A stretch of DNA of 32,656 bases from Planctomycetota bacterium (GCA_024280855.1 JAJRPG010000059.1:1-32656), one strand, 5' to 3'. Positions 15,511 through 24,800 are shown, counted from the first letter of the stretch. A program made the numbers and translations. Notes: generated by a model not told the origin, from the sequence alone.

Positions 15511-15864
15511 ATGACCAACCACGAAAAAATAAACTACATCGAGTTCCCCGCGAAGAACATGCAGGCCGCTAAGGACTTTTTCACGGCGGTGTTTAACTGG
15601 TCGTTCGTAGACTATGGCCCGGACTATGCAAGCTTTTCCGATGCGGGTATCGCAGGCGGATTCGTTAAATCCGACTTGTCTTCTTCCGGCGAAAACGGCA
15701 GCGCTCTCATCGTTTTTTACAGTAACAAGCTAGAGCAAACCCAAGAAAAAATCGAGGGTGCAGGCGGATCAATCATCAAACCCATCTTCGACTTCCCCGG
15801 CGGCAGACGCTTCCACTTCACCGACCCCAACGGCAACGAATACGCCGTCTGGTCAGATGCGTAG
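15511..15864 (+). CDS. VOC-family (glyoxalase/bleomycin-resistance fold) protein
   Basis: The 117-residue product is a single VOC module pair: INYIEFPAKNMQAAKDFFTA at the start, a beta-alpha-beta-beta-beta repeat, and the end GGRRFHFTDPNGNEYAVWSD, typical of the YybH/glyoxalase-like group. The candidate metal ligands, Glu near the N-terminus and His and Glu near the end, appear kept. The substrate is unknown. Two ATGs are in frame; the one at 15511 has AAGGA 7 bases upstream, while the one at 15505 has it too close, so I used 15511. The gene is convergent with the YwgA-like gene. Confidence 0.87.
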   Translation: MTNHEKINYIEFPAKNMQAAKDFFTAVFNWSFVDYGPDYASFSDAGIAGGFVKSDLSSSGENGSALIVFYSNKLEQTQEKIEGAGGSIIKPIFDFPGGRRFHFTDPNGNEYAVWSDA

Positions 15865-15924
15865 TAAGTATTGAGTTTGGCTCCACCTAATCTTCCTCAC
15901 CAAGTTGAGTCAGAGGCTCACCAG

Positions 15925-16449
15925 TCACGGAATTCTGCTTGTGCTTTTGAGACCAGATAGAGCCTCTTCAATTTCGTCGCTATCATATTTGGGCTTAAGT
16001 TTTTGAACGCGCTTTATTGTGTCTTTATCTTCAAGGGAGGGGGCATCTTTGAGGACATAGATGATCGTTGCGCGTAATTCAAGCTCACGAGCATTGAAGG
16101 TGCCAAAATCGTCAAACAAAGCTTCAATCTTTTGCTCGTCTTCCTTGGGTAGGCTGCCGCAAGATTCGGGAGTGAAATCGGTTCCCGGAATGATTCGATA
16201 ACCAGACTCGGCGTTGTAATGAACATCGAGGAAGTCAATAGCCTCCGCGTAGTCAATATCTCCCATGACGTCGGAATCGTATGGCCCATAAGTGTATAAA
16301 TTGAAGCGATAGCCAAGGTCTAAGCCATAGACTTCTTGTGCGATGTAAACAAGCTTCATAAGAGCCGTCTTACCAAGAGAAGTCTTGCAAGTTTTGCGGC
16401 GCTTTGCAATTGTGGCAAGTACGCATGCTCTTCGTATTAAAGCGTCCAT
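15925..16449 (-). CDS. YwgA-like protein paired with HD hydrolase
   Basis: The 174-residue product has a winged-helix-like N-terminus (SLGKTALMKLVYIAQEVYGL) followed by FNLYTYGPYDSDVMGDIDYA and a charged helical tail. This arrangement resembles Bacillus subtilis YwgA and, more distantly, the DUF4065/SocA-type proteins that occur as antitoxins or proteolysis adaptors. The assignment is from memory of the motif. The gene starts 6 bases after the HD gene stop. Its ribosome binding site AAAGGAGAG is formed by the last codons of the HD gene, so translation of the two is almost certainly coupled. In B. subtilis, ywgA likewise neighbours the HD gene ywfO. Biochemical role unknown. Confidence 0.7.
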   Translation of the reverse strand: MDALIRRACVLATIAKRRKTCKTSLGKTALMKLVYIAQEVYGLDLGYRFNLYTYGPYDSDVMGDIDYAEAIDFLDVHYNAESGYRIIPGTDFTPESCGSLPKEDEQKIEALFDDFGTFNARELELRATIIYVLKDAPSLEDKDTIKRVQKLKPKYDSDEIEEALSGLKSTSRIP

Positions 16450-16455
16450 GCTTTC

Positions 16456-17763
16456 TTACTCTCCTTTCTGAAGAATATCATTAGCGTTTTTGACTTGGTC
16501 AATTGGAACCAAGATGAGTAGTTGCTTGCTTCCCTCAATTTTCTGTACCACATTCGAAACCTCGGATAATGGTTTTGATTGGGAAGGAGCAGAAAGAGTG
16601 CTGTCATTATTCGCAATACGAATTTCACTTTTGTTCACTTTATACCATTCCTTATCAGCATCTATCGAGGTTGCCTCTATATCACTTTCGAGAAGCCGTT
16701 TAAGATTTTTTTCGTGTTGGGCGATTTCGATGGCGTTTGCAACTTCTCGTGTTTTAACAACACATCTATCATGCCTGTGCCTGAGGATTGCGTCGCTATG
16801 ACGCCCAGCTTTTTCACTGTTTATGAAGTCCATCACTTTCCAATCATCGAGTTTGAGGTATTTTTTTCTTGATTGTTTCGACGATGGGTTGGGTAATAGA
16901 CCGTTGCCTTTGCCAGCGTTCAAAAATAGTTGCAGTGCTTTGTACGCATGGTTATCGTAGGCTTTGCGAACAGGGTGAAAATACACTTGGCGAAACATAA
17001 AATACCTTGCCAAAATAAGGCCTTCGGCGGCATGGCGACCGCCATCTTCAATGCCAATTCGCAAGCCTTCGGGGAAATCGTCTCTTCTGTCTTCGACTAC
17101 TGTAATCGTATCGATGATTCTGTCCAAGTCGTAATGGCCATAGGTTACGCCGCAATGATAAGCGTCTCGAAGTAAATAATCCATGCGATCGGCATCCAGC
17201 TGTCCAACCACTAATTCCCGCCAAAAAAGACGGCCCCCGTCGAGTGTGGATTTGCCTAACACGAAATCGGCTACGTCTTTTCCTGTGAGATTATAACTGT
17301 TCTTGTTTTCCGAATGATCGTCAATAACATCTTTCATCTCATGCTGGATAAGCTGTGCAGTATAATCTTCGTGTACAAATTTCTTAGATTCAGGGCCATC
17401 TTTATGGGGCATTAACGATTCACCAGTATGAGAAAAAGGCGCATGCCCAACATCGTGTAACAATGCCGCAAGACGCACAAGCCTCCGTGCGTTGCTTTCA
17501 CGCTGGTTGTAGTTCAGCCTGTCTTCAAGAATGTGGGCGCATTTATTTTCAATGGTGTCAAAAAGTCTTGTTGCAATATGCATCACCCCAAGAGAATGTT
17601 CAAAACGACTGTGAGTAGACCCTGGGTAAAGATGGTCTGAGAAGGCGAGTTGTCTTATTCTCCGCAGACGCTGAAAGACGGGGTGATTGATAATGTCCCG
17701 TTCCCAATCATCAAACTCAACGAACCCGTGTACTGGAATCCGAATTGAATGAGTGTCTCCCAT
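16456..17763 (-). CDS. SAMHD1/YwfO-like HD-domain phosphohydrolase
   Basis: The product has IRIPVHGFVEFDDWERDIIN at the start and the HD metal site: His in SRFEHSLGV, His-Asp in ALLHDVGHAPFSH and Asp in GQLDADRMDYLLRD. This matches the SAMHD1, EF1143 and YwfO group of dNTP triphosphohydrolases. The substrate here is unproven. The C-terminal third is charged, with Lys/Glu-rich helices. TTG 17784 extends the frame by seven codons, but ATG 17763 starts close to the conserved domain; neither has a strong ribosome binding site (AGGG lies 13 bases from the ATG). The gene follows asnS by 56 bases on the same strand and is coupled to the YwgA-like gene downstream. Related dNTPases reduce nucleotide pools, sometimes against phage. 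Confidence 0.82.
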   Translation of the reverse strand: MGDTHSIRIPVHGFVEFDDWERDIINHPVFQRLRRIRQLAFSDHLYPGSTHSRFEHSLGVMHIATRLFDTIENKCAHILEDRLNYNQRESNARRLVRLAALLHDVGHAPFSHTGESLMPHKDGPESKKFVHEDYTAQLIQHEMKDVIDDHSENKNSYNLTGKDVADFVLGKSTLDGGRLFWRELVVGQLDADRMDYLLRDAYHCGVTYGHYDLDRIIDTITVVEDRRDDFPEGLRIGIEDGGRHAAEGLILARYFMFRQVYFHPVRKAYDNHAYKALQLFLNAGKGNGLLPNPSSKQSRKKYLKLDDWKVMDFINSEKAGRHSDAILRHRHDRCVVKTREVANAIEIAQHEKNLKRLLESDIEATSIDADKEWYKVNKSEIRIANNDSTLSAPSQSKPLSEVSNVVQKIEGSKQLLILVPIDQVKNANDILQKGE

Positions 17764-17819
17764 AGCCAAACAATACCCTAACAAATGCCTTTTGTCAAGT
17801 AAATAACAATAAATTTTCC

Positions 17820-19331
17820 CTACGGATAAAACTTCCCCATCATTCTCGGATACGGAATCGCTTCTCTAATGTGTTTAATCCCGCATATCCAGGCTAGGGT
17901 TCTCTCAACACCCAGGCCAAAGCCGCCGTGGGGGACGGAGCCGTAGCGACGCAGGTCCAGATACCATTCGTAATCTTCCTGCGGCAGATGCTCTTGTTTC
18001 ATGCGCTCGACGAGGCGGTCGTAGTCTTCTTCTCTCGCAGAGCCACCGATGATTTCTCCGAAACCTTGCGGGGCTAACATGTCGAAACACTCGACGACTT
18101 TTTCGTTCTCGCGGTCTTGTCGCATGTAAAATGCTTTCACGCCGCGCGGGTAATGCGTCACCAAAACTGGGCGGTCATGTAGTCGAGAGATTATGGTCTC
18201 GTCGGAGCCGCCCAAGTCACTTCCCCACTCAAAGTTCGCGGCTAATTCCATATGATGAGGAATGTTTTTAACCTGCTCCTCCAAGTCACTACGCTCTTCA
18301 CGGGCAGCGATGGCATCCGCAGCGGCTTTGTCTTTTTTCCACTGCTTACCGCCGCCCTTAGTTATCTCTTCAAACTCCACAATGTTCTTGCCTAATTCCT
18401 CGATTCGTGCGGTTTTTTCTTTCAGGTCGTTTTCGAGAAGTGTCTTAGCCTTGTCACTATGAAGCATGTCCACAGCTTGGTCGTAAGTCAGGCGGACAAA
18501 CGGGCGTTTAATGGCTTCAAGGTCTGAAATATCTCGGCCAAGTTCGATTAGCTCCTCACGGTGATCTTTCAACACACGCTCCGCGATCGAGCAAATGAAA
18601 TTCTCAGCCAGGTCCATCACATCGTTCAAGTTGGCGAAAGCGATCTCCGGCTCGACCATCCAAAATTCGGTCAGGTGCCTGCGGGTCTTACTTTTTTCCG
18701 CACGGAAGGTTGGCCCAAAGCAGAAGACTTTTCCGTGAGCCATGCACGCCGCTTCGAGGTAGAGTTGGCCAGTCTGCGCGAGATAAACTTCGTCACCAAA
18801 ATAATCAACTTTGAATAGTGTTTGCGATCCTTCACCCGCAGCCGGGGCGAAGATGGGTGTATCGACGAGGACGAAATTATCGTCAGTGAAAAAGCGTCGT
18901 ATCTGATCGATGACCGTGGAGCGAATCCGCATGATGTGCCACTGCCGTTTGGAGCGGAACCATAGGTGCCGATGTTTCATCAGAAATTCGATGCCATGAG
19001 GCTTGGGCGTGATAGGGTAATCACTTGATCCATGCACCACGTTAATTCCGGTAGCCTTCATCTCATAGCCACCGACCGAGCGCTCTTCTTTGCTGATAAT
19101 GCCGGTGATCTCGACGGACGATTCCTGGGAGAGCTTTTTGACCTCTTCAAATACGGCTAATAATTCGTCGCTTTTCTCGAACACGCATTGGCACATGCCG
19201 GTTCCGTCTCGGAGGATGACGAAGGCGATTTTGCCTGATACCCGCGTGTTGTAGACCCAGCCGCTAAGGGTGACGGATTGGCCATCGTGGTCGGCTAACT
19301 GATTGATTTTTGTTTTCGTAGTTGTTTCCAT
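17820..19331 (-). CDS. asnS: Asparaginyl-tRNA synthetase
   Basis: The 503-residue class II synthetase attaches Asn to tRNA-Asn in the cytoplasm. An OB-fold anticodon domain (VTLSGWVYNTRVSGKIAFVI, about residues 19-38) precedes the catalytic domain, with motif 2 FRAEKSKTRRHLTEFWMVEP and motif 3 GFGLGVERTLAWICGIKHI. The motif 2 sequence is characteristic of AsnRS rather than AspRS. Compared with the usual length of about 465, there is an insertion of Lys/Glu-rich, coiled-coil character (roughly residues 295-355, KAKTLLENDLKEKTARIEEL onward). The ATG at 19331 has no clear ribosome binding site. It is transcribed away from groEL. Confidence 0.95.
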   Translation of the reverse strand: METTTKTKINQLADHDGQSVTLSGWVYNTRVSGKIAFVILRDGTGMCQCVFEKSDELLAVFEEVKKLSQESSVEITGIISKEERSVGGYEMKATGINVVHGSSDYPITPKPHGIEFLMKHRHLWFRSKRQWHIMRIRSTVIDQIRRFFTDDNFVLVDTPIFAPAAGEGSQTLFKVDYFGDEVYLAQTGQLYLEAACMAHGKVFCFGPTFRAEKSKTRRHLTEFWMVEPEIAFANLNDVMDLAENFICSIAERVLKDHREELIELGRDISDLEAIKRPFVRLTYDQAVDMLHSDKAKTLLENDLKEKTARIEELGKNIVEFEEITKGGGKQWKKDKAAADAIAAREERSDLEEQVKNIPHHMELAANFEWGSDLGGSDETIISRLHDRPVLVTHYPRGVKAFYMRQDRENEKVVECFDMLAPQGFGEIIGGSAREEDYDRLVERMKQEHLPQEDYEWYLDLRRYGSVPHGGFGLGVERTLAWICGIKHIREAIPYPRMMGKFYP

Positions 19332-19410
19332 GAAGCGAGTTTACGGAAGGGATGACGCTCTAGCAACGCCTACAAGAGTTCGTGGCACATCTGAGAGGAG
19401 GCAAGGTCAG

Positions 19411-19486
19411 TCATTCCCGCGCAGGGGGGAATCTATCCTGGCCCGGATGAGACATCGTTCTGGATTCCCGCCTGCGCGGGGAATGA
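19411..19486. repeat. Near-perfect 26-base inverted repeat
   Basis: The left arm TCATTCCCGCGCAGGGGGG continues to 19435; the right arm, 19461-19486, is its reverse complement with three differences, including one inserted base. The spacer is 25 bases. Such TCATTCCCGCGCAGG/CCTGCGCGGGGAATGA arms are typical of dispersed intergenic repeats or small non-autonomous elements. A possible stub of the same motif, GCGGGAATGAC, occurs at 27399-27409. Confidence 0.75.
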
Positions 19487-19729
19487 CGTCGTCGTTTCGC
19501 TGTCATCGTCTCGCTGTCATATTGGCATGTTAAACCTCGCCACCACCGACCGGCTGCCAACGTGGCAGGAAAAGTTGTTCACAGGCCCACTGGCGGATGA
19601 GACGTAAGTCTTTTCCCCGCAATAAGTTATGGCCACTTTCTTGCTTGGCGTGTTTTGGTCCGAAATGTGCATAATTCTCTCTTAGATCGGTCTGCGCGCT
19701 GGCGGGATCGGTGCTAGGGTTCGAACGTA

Positions 19730-19755
19730 AATCGTTGTGGAACGATTTTTTTATA
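19730..19755 (+). promoter_or_regulatory. Hairpin plus T run in the groEL1 leader
   Basis: AAATCGTT (19730-19737) pairs perfectly with AACGATTT (19742-19749) around GTGG and is followed by more T residues to 19752. It lies 31 bases before the groEL1 ribosome binding site region. The shape resembles an intrinsic terminator or attenuator, or a weak A/U-rich stem that could melt with heat. Confidence 0.4.
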
Positions 19756-19786
19756 GTAGTCCAGTAGGTTTGAGGAGAATGGCAAC

Positions 19787-21433
19787 ATGGCTGTAAAGCA
19801 GTTGGCCTACGATCAGGAGGCGCGTGAGGCGCTGCGGGAAGGCGTTGAAAAACTCGCCGCCGCAGTCAAATCAACACTAGGTCCAAGAGGCCGTAATGCG
19901 GTTATCGATAAGGGCTGGGGAAGCCCGAACGTCACTAAGGATGGCGTCACGGTAGCTGAGGAAGTCGATCTGAGCGACAAGTATGAGAACTTGGGCGCTC
20001 AATTAGTCAAAGAAGCTGCGAGCAGAACGTCTGAGGTCGCCGGTGACGGTACGACCACAGCTACGGTTCTTGCAGAAGCGATTTTCAAGTTAGGCTTGAA
20101 AAACATCGCGGCTGGGGCTGATGGTTTTGCGATTGGCCGCGGGATTGAAGCCGCCGTTCGCAAGGTTGTCGAAAAGCTGGCTGACATGTCGCGTCCTGTT
20201 CGTGCGAACAAGAAGGACGACATTATCAACGTAGCCAAGATTTCAGCTAACAATGACGAGGTCATCGGCAAGCTTTTAGCCGAGTGCTTCGACAGGGTTG
20301 GCAAGGATGGCGTGATTACGGTTGAAGAGGGTAAGACTTCCGAGACGACCGTTGATGTTGTCGAAGGGATGCAGTTTGATCGCGGCTTTTTGTCGCCTCA
20401 TTTTGTAACCGATCAGGACGCCATTGAATGTCGTCTCGACAAGGCGTTTATTCTCATCCACGAAAAGAAAATCAGCAGCGTGCCAAAGCTTGTGCCGTTG
20501 TTGGAAAAAATCGCCAAGACCAAGCGTCCACTGCTTATTATTTCAGAGGATGTGGAAGGCGAAGCGTTAGCTACGTTGGTGGTCAATAAACTCAAGGGCG
20601 TGCTGCAAGTTTGTGCGGTCAAAGCCCCTGGTTATGGCGACCGTCGCAAGGCGATGCTAGCTGACATTGCTGCCCTCACAGGTGGCACCGCAATCATGGA
20701 AGACCTCGGTCTTGACCTTGAGAAAATTTCGATTACCGATCTTGGCCAAGCTAAGAAGGTTCGCATTGATGCCAACAACACGATCGTAATCGAGGGTGCT
20801 GGCTCAACAGCAGATATTAAATCTCGCATTTCGCAGATTGATTCAGAAATTTCGCTTTCTACATCTGACTATGACACCGAGAAGCTGCAAGAGCGTAAAG
20901 CTAAGCTAGCTGGTGGCGTCGCTCAGATTAACGTGGGCGCTGCGACCGAGTCAGAACTCAAAGAAAAGAAAGCCCGCGTTGAGGATGCGCTTCATGCCAC
21001 ACGCGCTGCTATTGAAGAGGGCATCGTCGTTGGCGGTGGTGTCGCTTTGGTTCGAGCGGCTGAGGTGCTGGATGGCCTCAAGCTTAAAGGCGATCAAAAA
21101 ACCGGGGCAGCGATTGTTCGAGAAGCGATCACGGCTCCTTTGCGTCAGATTGCGACCAATGCTGGCATAAATCCTGGCGTGGTTTTGCATAAGGTGACAT
21201 CGCAAACGGGTGCTTTTGGCTTCAACGCTGACACACTTGAGTACACCGACTTGATGAAAGCCGGTGTGATTGACCCAACTAAGGTCGTGCGTTGTGCGCT
21301 AGAAAACGGCAGTAGCGTCGCTCGAATTTTGTTGAGTACCGATGTATGTATCACTGAAAAGCCTAGCGAAGGTGGCGGTGATGCCGGCATGCCTGGTATG
21401 GACGAAATGGGCGGCATGGGTGGAATGATGTAG
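19787..21433 (+). CDS. groEL: Chaperonin GroEL (paralogue 1, GGM-tailed)
   Basis: The 548-residue 60-kDa chaperonin subunit forms the ATP-driven double-ring folding chamber in the cytoplasm. Catalytic Asp52 ([10 protein letters not shown]) and Asp87 ([13 protein letters not shown]) and the later Asp in [11 protein letters not shown] are present. The C-terminus [15 protein letters not shown] is the flexible Gly-Met tail found in most housekeeping GroELs. ATG 19787 has GAGGAG about 9 bases upstream. It is followed after 105 bases by groES and then a second groEL. The presence of the tail suggests it is the general-purpose copy, which is inference. Confidence 0.97.
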   Translation: MAVKQLAYDQEAREALREGVEKLAAAVKSTLGPRGRNAVIDKGWGSPNVTKDGVTVAEEVDLSDKYENLGAQLVKEAASRTSEVAGDGTTTATVLAEAIFKLGLKNIAAGADGFAIGRGIEAAVRKVVEKLADMSRPVRANKKDDIINVAKISANNDEVIGKLLAECFDRVGKDGVITVEEGKTSETTVDVVEGMQFDRGFLSPHFVTDQDAIECRLDKAFILIHEKKISSVPKLVPLLEKIAKTKRPLLIISEDVEGEALATLVVNKLKGVLQVCAVKAPGYGDRRKAMLADIAALTGGTAIMEDLGLDLEKISITDLGQAKKVRIDANNTIVIEGAGSTADIKSRISQIDSEISLSTSDYDTEKLQERKAKLAGGVAQINVGAATESELKEKKARVEDALHATRAAIEEGIVVGGGVALVRAAEVLDGLKLKGDQKTGAAIVREAITAPLRQIATNAGINPGVVLHKVTSQTGAFGFNADTLEYTDLMKAGVIDPTKVVRCALENGSSVARILLSTDVCITEKPSEGGGDAGMPGMDEMGGMGGMM

Positions 21434-21538
21434 TCGCCGTATAGCGAGGTTGGTGCGAGTTGCATCGCCCGCGTGTTTTGACGGCTTAATAATATAGAGC
21501 AACGAGTTAATACTTTCCGAGACGGAGACTATTTAGAT

Positions 21539-21859
21539 ATGGCAACAGCAACAGCAAAGAAAACGAAGATTAAATTTCAGCCTATGGACGATCGGGTATT
21601 GGTCGAGCCTTGCAAGGCGGACGAGGTGACATCTGGCGGCATCATTTTACCTGATGCAGCCCGTGAGAAACCACAGCGTGGTAAAGTTGTCGCGACTGGT
21701 CCAGGCCGGCTTCTCGATAGCGGCAATCGCGGCGAGATGTCTGTTTCGCTTGGCGATGAAGTGTTTTATGGCAAGTATGCGGGCACCGAAGTTGATTTGG
21801 ATGGTGCCGATCAGTACGTCGTGATTCGTGAAAACGACATCCTGGCGATCGTGGACTGA
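21539..21859 (+). CDS. groES: Co-chaperonin GroES
   Basis: The 106-residue 10-kDa cap subunit has the mobile loop VTSGGIILPDAAREKPQRGK, which contacts GroEL, the domain start FQPMDDRVLVEP and the end YVVIRENDILAIVD. A Lys/Thr-rich extension of about ten residues precedes the conserved domain. GGAG lies 11 bases before the ATG. It sits between the two groEL genes, 105 bases after the first and 57 before the second. A single GroES may serve both rings. Confidence 0.96.
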   Translation: MATATAKKTKIKFQPMDDRVLVEPCKADEVTSGGIILPDAAREKPQRGKVVATGPGRLLDSGNRGEMSVSLGDEVFYGKYAGTEVDLDGADQYVVIRENDILAIVD

Positions 21860-21916
21860 ATTGAATAATGTCGCGTAACGCTTTTTGGCGGCGCGATTAA
21901 GATAGGAGATTGGTCG

Positions 21917-23527
21917 ATGGCCAAGCAAATGATGTTTTCCCAGGACGCCAAGCGCGAAATCCTGGAAGGGTTGGGCAAACTCGCCCGAGCGGTCAAGGTC
22001 ACGATGGGACCGACAGGCCGAAATGTTATGTTACAAAAGTCGTTTGGCGCTCCTAGAGCGACCAAAGACGGCGTGAGCGTGAGTAAGGAAGTTGAACTTC
22101 CCTCACCATTTGAAAATATGGGCGCCAAGCTCATCAATCAGGTAGCGACCAAAACTTCTGATATGGTGGGTGATGGCACGACGGCTGCGACTGTTCTTGC
22201 GGAAGCTATTTTCCGTGAAGGCTATAAGACCGTAGCCGCCGGTGCGAATCCCATGGCTGTTAAGCGCGGTATCGAGAAGGCTGTCATCGCAGCTGTTGAG
22301 TCGATCAAAGAGTTATCCGTAAAGGTTCGCTCGAATGATGACCTGGCTAAGGTGGCTACGATCTCAGCCAATGGCGACGAAGCCATTGGTAAGCTCCTGG
22401 CTAGTGCGATGGACGCTGTCGGTAAAGACGGCGTGGTTGAAGTCGAAGAGGGCGATGCCCTTGTGACTGAAAAAGAAGTCGTTGAAGGCATGCAGTTTGA
22501 TAAGGGGTATTTGTCTCCTTACTTCATGTCTGATCCAGGGTCATTGGAATGTGTTTTAAGCAATCCGTTGATTTTGATCTACGAAAAGAAAATTTCTAAC
22601 CTGCGTGATTTTGTGCCGGTACTCGAAGCGGTATCCACAGCTGGTAAGTCTTTGTTGGTTATCGCAGAAGATGTCGAAGGCGATGCACTCGCTGGTCTGG
22701 TTGTGAACAAGATGCGTGGCGTGCTTAAATGCTGCGCGATCAAGGCCCCGGGCTTTGGTGATCGACGCACAGCTATGCTTCAAGACCTCGCAGCTGTTAC
22801 GGGTGGTAAGGTTATCAGTGAAGACCTTGGTATCAAGCTCGAAAGCGTGACAGTTTCGGACATGGGCACAGCTAAGAAGATTGTCATCACCAAGGACACC
22901 ACCACGGTGATTCAGGGCGCTGGCAAGAAGTCTGAAATTACCGCTCGCTGCGAACAAATTCGTAGCCAAATTGAGAAAAGCACCAGCGATTACGATAGTG
23001 AAAAGTTGCAAGAACGATTGGCGAAGCTCACGGGCGGTGTAGCTGTCATTCGTGTGGGTGGTGCTACTGAAATCGAAGTTAAAGAACGCAAAGATTTGGT
23101 TGATGATGCATTTCACGCAACCAAAGCAGCTGCGGAAGAAGGCATTGTGCCTGGCGGTGGCGTCGCATTTTTGCGGGCTATCGACTCGGTAAATAAAGTG
23201 CGTGACAAGGCTCGCGGCGACGAGAAAATCGGCGTTGAGATTATCGCTAAAGCGCTTCGCGCTCCGACCACACAGATCGTGGCTAACAGCGGCCTAGAAG
23301 GTGAAGTGATTGTCGAGCAAATCCTCGAAAAGAAGGGAGCCTATGGCTTCGATGCTCGTAAGGGCGAATTCGTGGATATGATTAAGGCTGGCATTATCGA
23401 TCCTGCGAAGGTGTCACGTGTCGCGTTGGAAAGTGCAGCTAGCGTCGCTGGTTTGATGCTGACGACGGAAGTCCTTCTTACTGATGTGAAGGATGACGAT
23501 CAGGATATCGAACACGCTGTCCGATAG
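21917..23527 (+). CDS. groEL: Chaperonin GroEL (paralogue 2, no GGM tail)
   Basis: The 536-residue second chaperonin subunit keeps ATPase residues Asp51 ([10 protein letters not shown]), Asp86 ([12 protein letters not shown]) and the later Asp in [11 protein letters not shown]. The C-terminus is [14 protein letters not shown], acidic and without the Gly-Met repeats, unlike the first copy. In bacteria with several GroELs, copies that lost this tail often have specialised clients. AGGAG lies 8 bases before ATG 21917. groES is 57 bases upstream, and a strong terminator follows 28 bases after the stop, so groES-groEL2 form the classical pair. Confidence 0.97.
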   Translation: MAKQMMFSQDAKREILEGLGKLARAVKVTMGPTGRNVMLQKSFGAPRATKDGVSVSKEVELPSPFENMGAKLINQVATKTSDMVGDGTTAATVLAEAIFREGYKTVAAGANPMAVKRGIEKAVIAAVESIKELSVKVRSNDDLAKVATISANGDEAIGKLLASAMDAVGKDGVVEVEEGDALVTEKEVVEGMQFDKGYLSPYFMSDPGSLECVLSNPLILIYEKKISNLRDFVPVLEAVSTAGKSLLVIAEDVEGDALAGLVVNKMRGVLKCCAIKAPGFGDRRTAMLQDLAAVTGGKVISEDLGIKLESVTVSDMGTAKKIVITKDTTTVIQGAGKKSEITARCEQIRSQIEKSTSDYDSEKLQERLAKLTGGVAVIRVGGATEIEVKERKDLVDDAFHATKAAAEEGIVPGGGVAFLRAIDSVNKVRDKARGDEKIGVEIIAKALRAPTTQIVANSGLEGEVIVEQILEKKGAYGFDARKGEFVDMIKAGIIDPAKVSRVALESAASVAGLMLTTEVLLTDVKDDDQDIEHAVR

Positions 23528-23555
23528 AGATAATATCGACTGGATATGAGGCAAG

Positions 23556-23580
23556 AGGCGGACCGGTGTGTCCGCCTTTT
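23556..23580 (+). terminator. Rho-independent terminator after groEL2
   Basis: GGCGGAC (23557-23563) pairs perfectly with GTCCGCC (23570-23576) around CGGTGT, with an extra A-T pair at the base and a TTTT run. It closes the groEL/groES transcription unit. Confidence 0.85.
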
Positions 23581-23669
23581 GCTTTCCAGTTTAGTGTGAG
23601 TGATGGTGAAGTCGTGCGTGTCACGACGGATTCATAAATATAATTCTTGCTCTTGAACAAGGCGAGGCC

Positions 23670-24800
23670 ATGCCTGCAACAGGCGGTAAACGCGATTTTT
23701 ACGAAGTGCTAGGCATCTCCCGCGATGCGTCTGCCGAGGCTGTCAAGAAAGCCTATCGGCGTAGTGCGCATAAACATCATCCCGACCGCAACGACGGTAA
23801 CCCCGAATCCGAAGCAAAATTCAAAGAAGCTGCGGAAGCGTATGAGGTTTTATCCGACCCCGCAAAGCGTCAGCAATATGACCAGTTTGGCCATGCTGGT
23901 TTGGGCGGGGCGGGTCTTCACGATTTTAACCATATGCAAACGGATGACATCTTCTCGATGTTCTCCGATATTTTCGGTGGCTTTGGCGGCGGCAGAAGAC
24001 GAAGCCGAGGCACTGACCTGCAAACCCAGGTCGAATTGACGCTGGCAGAAGTGGCTGAGGGCGTTGAGCGGTCTATTGAATTTAATAGAAACGATCTTTG
24101 CGAAGGCTGTAGCGGAACAGGCGCGGCTCGTGGTTCTGACCGGACCACTTGCACGACCTGTGGCGGATATGGGAAAGTTGAGCAAACCGGCGGGATGGGG
24201 TCATTGTTTGGTCGTGTGATTACGGCCTGTCCTGCGTGCCACGGTCAAGGCACTTTGATTACGACGCCTTGTAGTGATTGTCGCGGTTCAGGCCGAGCGA
24301 CGAAACGCCGGCTAGTGAATGTCCAGATACCTGCGGGTATTCATGACGGACAAGCCGTGCGGGTGCGCGGCGAGGGGGAACCTTCTTCAGATGGCGCGGC
24401 ACGCGGCGATTTACATTGCTACGTTAGCGTGAAAGCGCATCCGTTTTTGCAGCGGCATCAAAACGATTTGGTTTGTGCCATGCCTTTAAGCTTCACCCAG
24501 GCCACTTTAGGCGTCAACGTGGAAGTGCCTACGTTGACGGGGAAAGCTGATCTAAAAATCCCAGCAGGGACGCAGCATGGCCAAATGTTTCGGTTGAGAG
24601 GCATAGGTTTGCCAGATTTGCGCAGCGGCCGAAAGGGTGACGAGCTGGTGCAGGTGTTTATTGAGATTCCCAAAAAGTTAAACAAAAAGCAGCAGCAATT
24701 GCTACGCGACTTCGCCGAAACGGAAGATGTATCCGTATTGCCGGAGTCGAAAGGCTTTTTTGATAAAGTGATGGAATACATTAGCGGCGATGAAAAATAA
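23670..24800 (+). CDS. dnaJ: Chaperone DnaJ
   Basis: The 376-residue type I J-protein stimulates DnaK ATPase and delivers clients. The J domain at residues 8-72 contains HPD (37-39). A Gly/Phe-rich linker (FGGFGGGRRR) follows. The zinc domain has four repeats: CEGCSGTG (144), CTTCGGYG (161), CPACHGQG (187) and CSDCRGSG (201). The C-terminal substrate domain ends at about 355. Length and order are standard. AAGG and GAGG precede the ATG. It begins a second chaperone unit after the terminator, and grpE follows by 33 bases. No dnaK is in the window. Confidence 0.97.
   Translation: MPATGGKRDFYEVLGISRDASAEAVKKAYRRSAHKHHPDRNDGNPESEAKFKEAAEAYEVLSDPAKRQQYDQFGHAGLGGAGLHDFNHMQTDDIFSMFSDIFGGFGGGRRRSRGTDLQTQVELTLAEVAEGVERSIEFNRNDLCEGCSGTGAARGSDRTTCTTCGGYGKVEQTGGMGSLFGRVITACPACHGQGTLITTPCSDCRGSGRATKRRLVNVQIPAGIHDGQAVRVRGEGEPSSDGAARGDLHCYVSVKAHPFLQRHQNDLVCAMPLSFTQATLGVNVEVPTLTGKADLKIPAGTQHGQMFRLRGIGLPDLRSGRKGDELVQVFIEIPKKLNKKQQQLLRDFAETEDVSVLPESKGFFDKVMEYISGDEK

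Larger units (their letters stand above)
19332..19786. promoter_or_regulatory. 455-bp intergenic region between asnS and groEL1
   Basis: The region lies between divergent genes. It holds a 76-bp inverted repeat (19411-19486), a possible but weak promoter for groEL1 (TTGGCG at 19645-19650, CATAAT at 19670-19675, spacer 19) and a hairpin in the presumed leader (19730-19749). GAGGAG upstream of ATG 19787 is the ribosome binding site. I looked for a CIRCE operator and found only a poor match (11 of 18 bases) at 19692-19718. Confidence 0.35.

Noticed and set aside
19692-19718. Possible CIRCE operator upstream of groEL1
   Set aside because: Only 11 of 18 positions fit the consensus TTAGCACTC-N9-GAGTGCTAA and the two halves do not pair well.
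22556-23116. 186-codon minus-strand frame inside groEL2
   Set aside because: It lies entirely within a highly conserved chaperonin gene and is an antisense shadow.
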